From Acidobacteriota bacterium (lineage in GTDB: Bacteria; Acidobacteriota; Terriglobia; 20CM-2-55-15), in the NCBI GenBank assembly GCA_003223875.1, contig QHWY01000220.1, positions 1-41,786 on the forward strand: a DNA stretch of 41,786 nucleotides. The letters run 5' to 3'. Shown here one piece after another: positions 41,743 to 41,786 of the stretch (the first letter of the stretch is position 1; every line of letters starts with the position of its first letter). The position numbers were made by a program, and so were the translations under genes. The notes beneath the pieces were generated by a model. The model did no database searches. It was not told the DNA's origin and worked only from the letters and a program-made list of their open reading frames with translations.

Positions 41743-41786
41743 TGCACAAAAAATACATCGCGGGCGCTCATAGAGCGCCTCTACAG
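41736..41786. repeat. Partial palindromic element at the window edge
   Basis: ttttgcacaaaaaatacatc resembles the inner part of the terminal inverted repeat of 5368-5530 (tttgcacaaaaagtgcatg). It is followed by gggcgctcatagagcgcctctacag, the hairpin of families seen at 465-608 and 10344-10419. The remainder lies outside the window. Confidence 0.6.

Noticed and set aside
41102..41758. A 218-residue methyltransferase on the minus strand
   Set aside because: Only the first ~100 residues are family-like. The rest is antisense to the well-supported transaldolase.

Overview
The window looks like a chromosomal contig from a GC-rich soil-type Gram-negative bacterium. The housekeeping order on the minus strand (ispE, tRNA-Gln, prs, rplY/CTC, pth, rpsF, rpsR, rplI, dnaB, radA, PIN-TRAM, ispD, ispF, rlmB, tRNA cluster) and the many short palindromic repeats remind me of Acidobacteriota. 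That assignment is inference from memory of gene order, not from a marker phylogeny. No transposase, integrase, phage gene or CRISPR array was found.

Region 1 (1-13.2 kb, mostly minus strand) is a conserved core: four tRNAs (Gly, Thr, Tyr, Thr), rRNA methyltransferase rlmB, MEP-pathway genes ispF, ispD and ispE, a YacL-like membrane PIN-TRAM protein, radA, a DinB-fold protein, dnaB, ribosomal genes rplI/rpsR/rpsF, pth, rplY and prs. Short repeats sit in nearly every gap: a 163-bp element with terminal inverted repeats before radA, palindromic pairs of the 'ctgtagcggcg' type, and a nested tandem hairpin array upstream of prs.

Region 2 (12.5-28 kb) is a patchwork of cell-surface glycan genes. 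It holds SAM methyltransferases, a GT2 glycosyltransferase, and a run of polytopic membrane proteins resembling GT-C glycosyltransferases, mixed with visible decay. The GT2 gene is frameshifted near its 3' end. A membrane-protein N-terminus is fused to a methyltransferase C-terminal remnant. A methyltransferase gene is itself frameshifted and has a deleted second copy on the other side of a GT-C gene. A 41-bp palindrome-bearing tandem array (about 12 units) lies at 23.2-23.7 kb.

Region 3 (27-41.8 kb) is an organised polysaccharide locus read divergently from about 33.7 kb. Leftward run a GDP-mannose 4,6-dehydratase-like gene, a 1114-residue methyltransferase/coiled-coil/GT2/WbsX protein, a GT4 enzyme, the broken methyltransferase and a GT-C protein. 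Rightward run a Wzt-type ABC ATPase with a carbohydrate-binding tail, a GT2-GT4 bifunctional glycosyltransferase, and a complete-looking GDP-D-glycero-alpha-D-manno-heptose module (hddA, hddC, a gmhA-gmhB fusion) ending in a translationally coupled transaldolase that could supply or drain sedoheptulose 7-phosphate. Together these suggest a heptose- or 6-deoxyheptose-containing, possibly methylated, exported glycan. The Wzm permease is not in the window.
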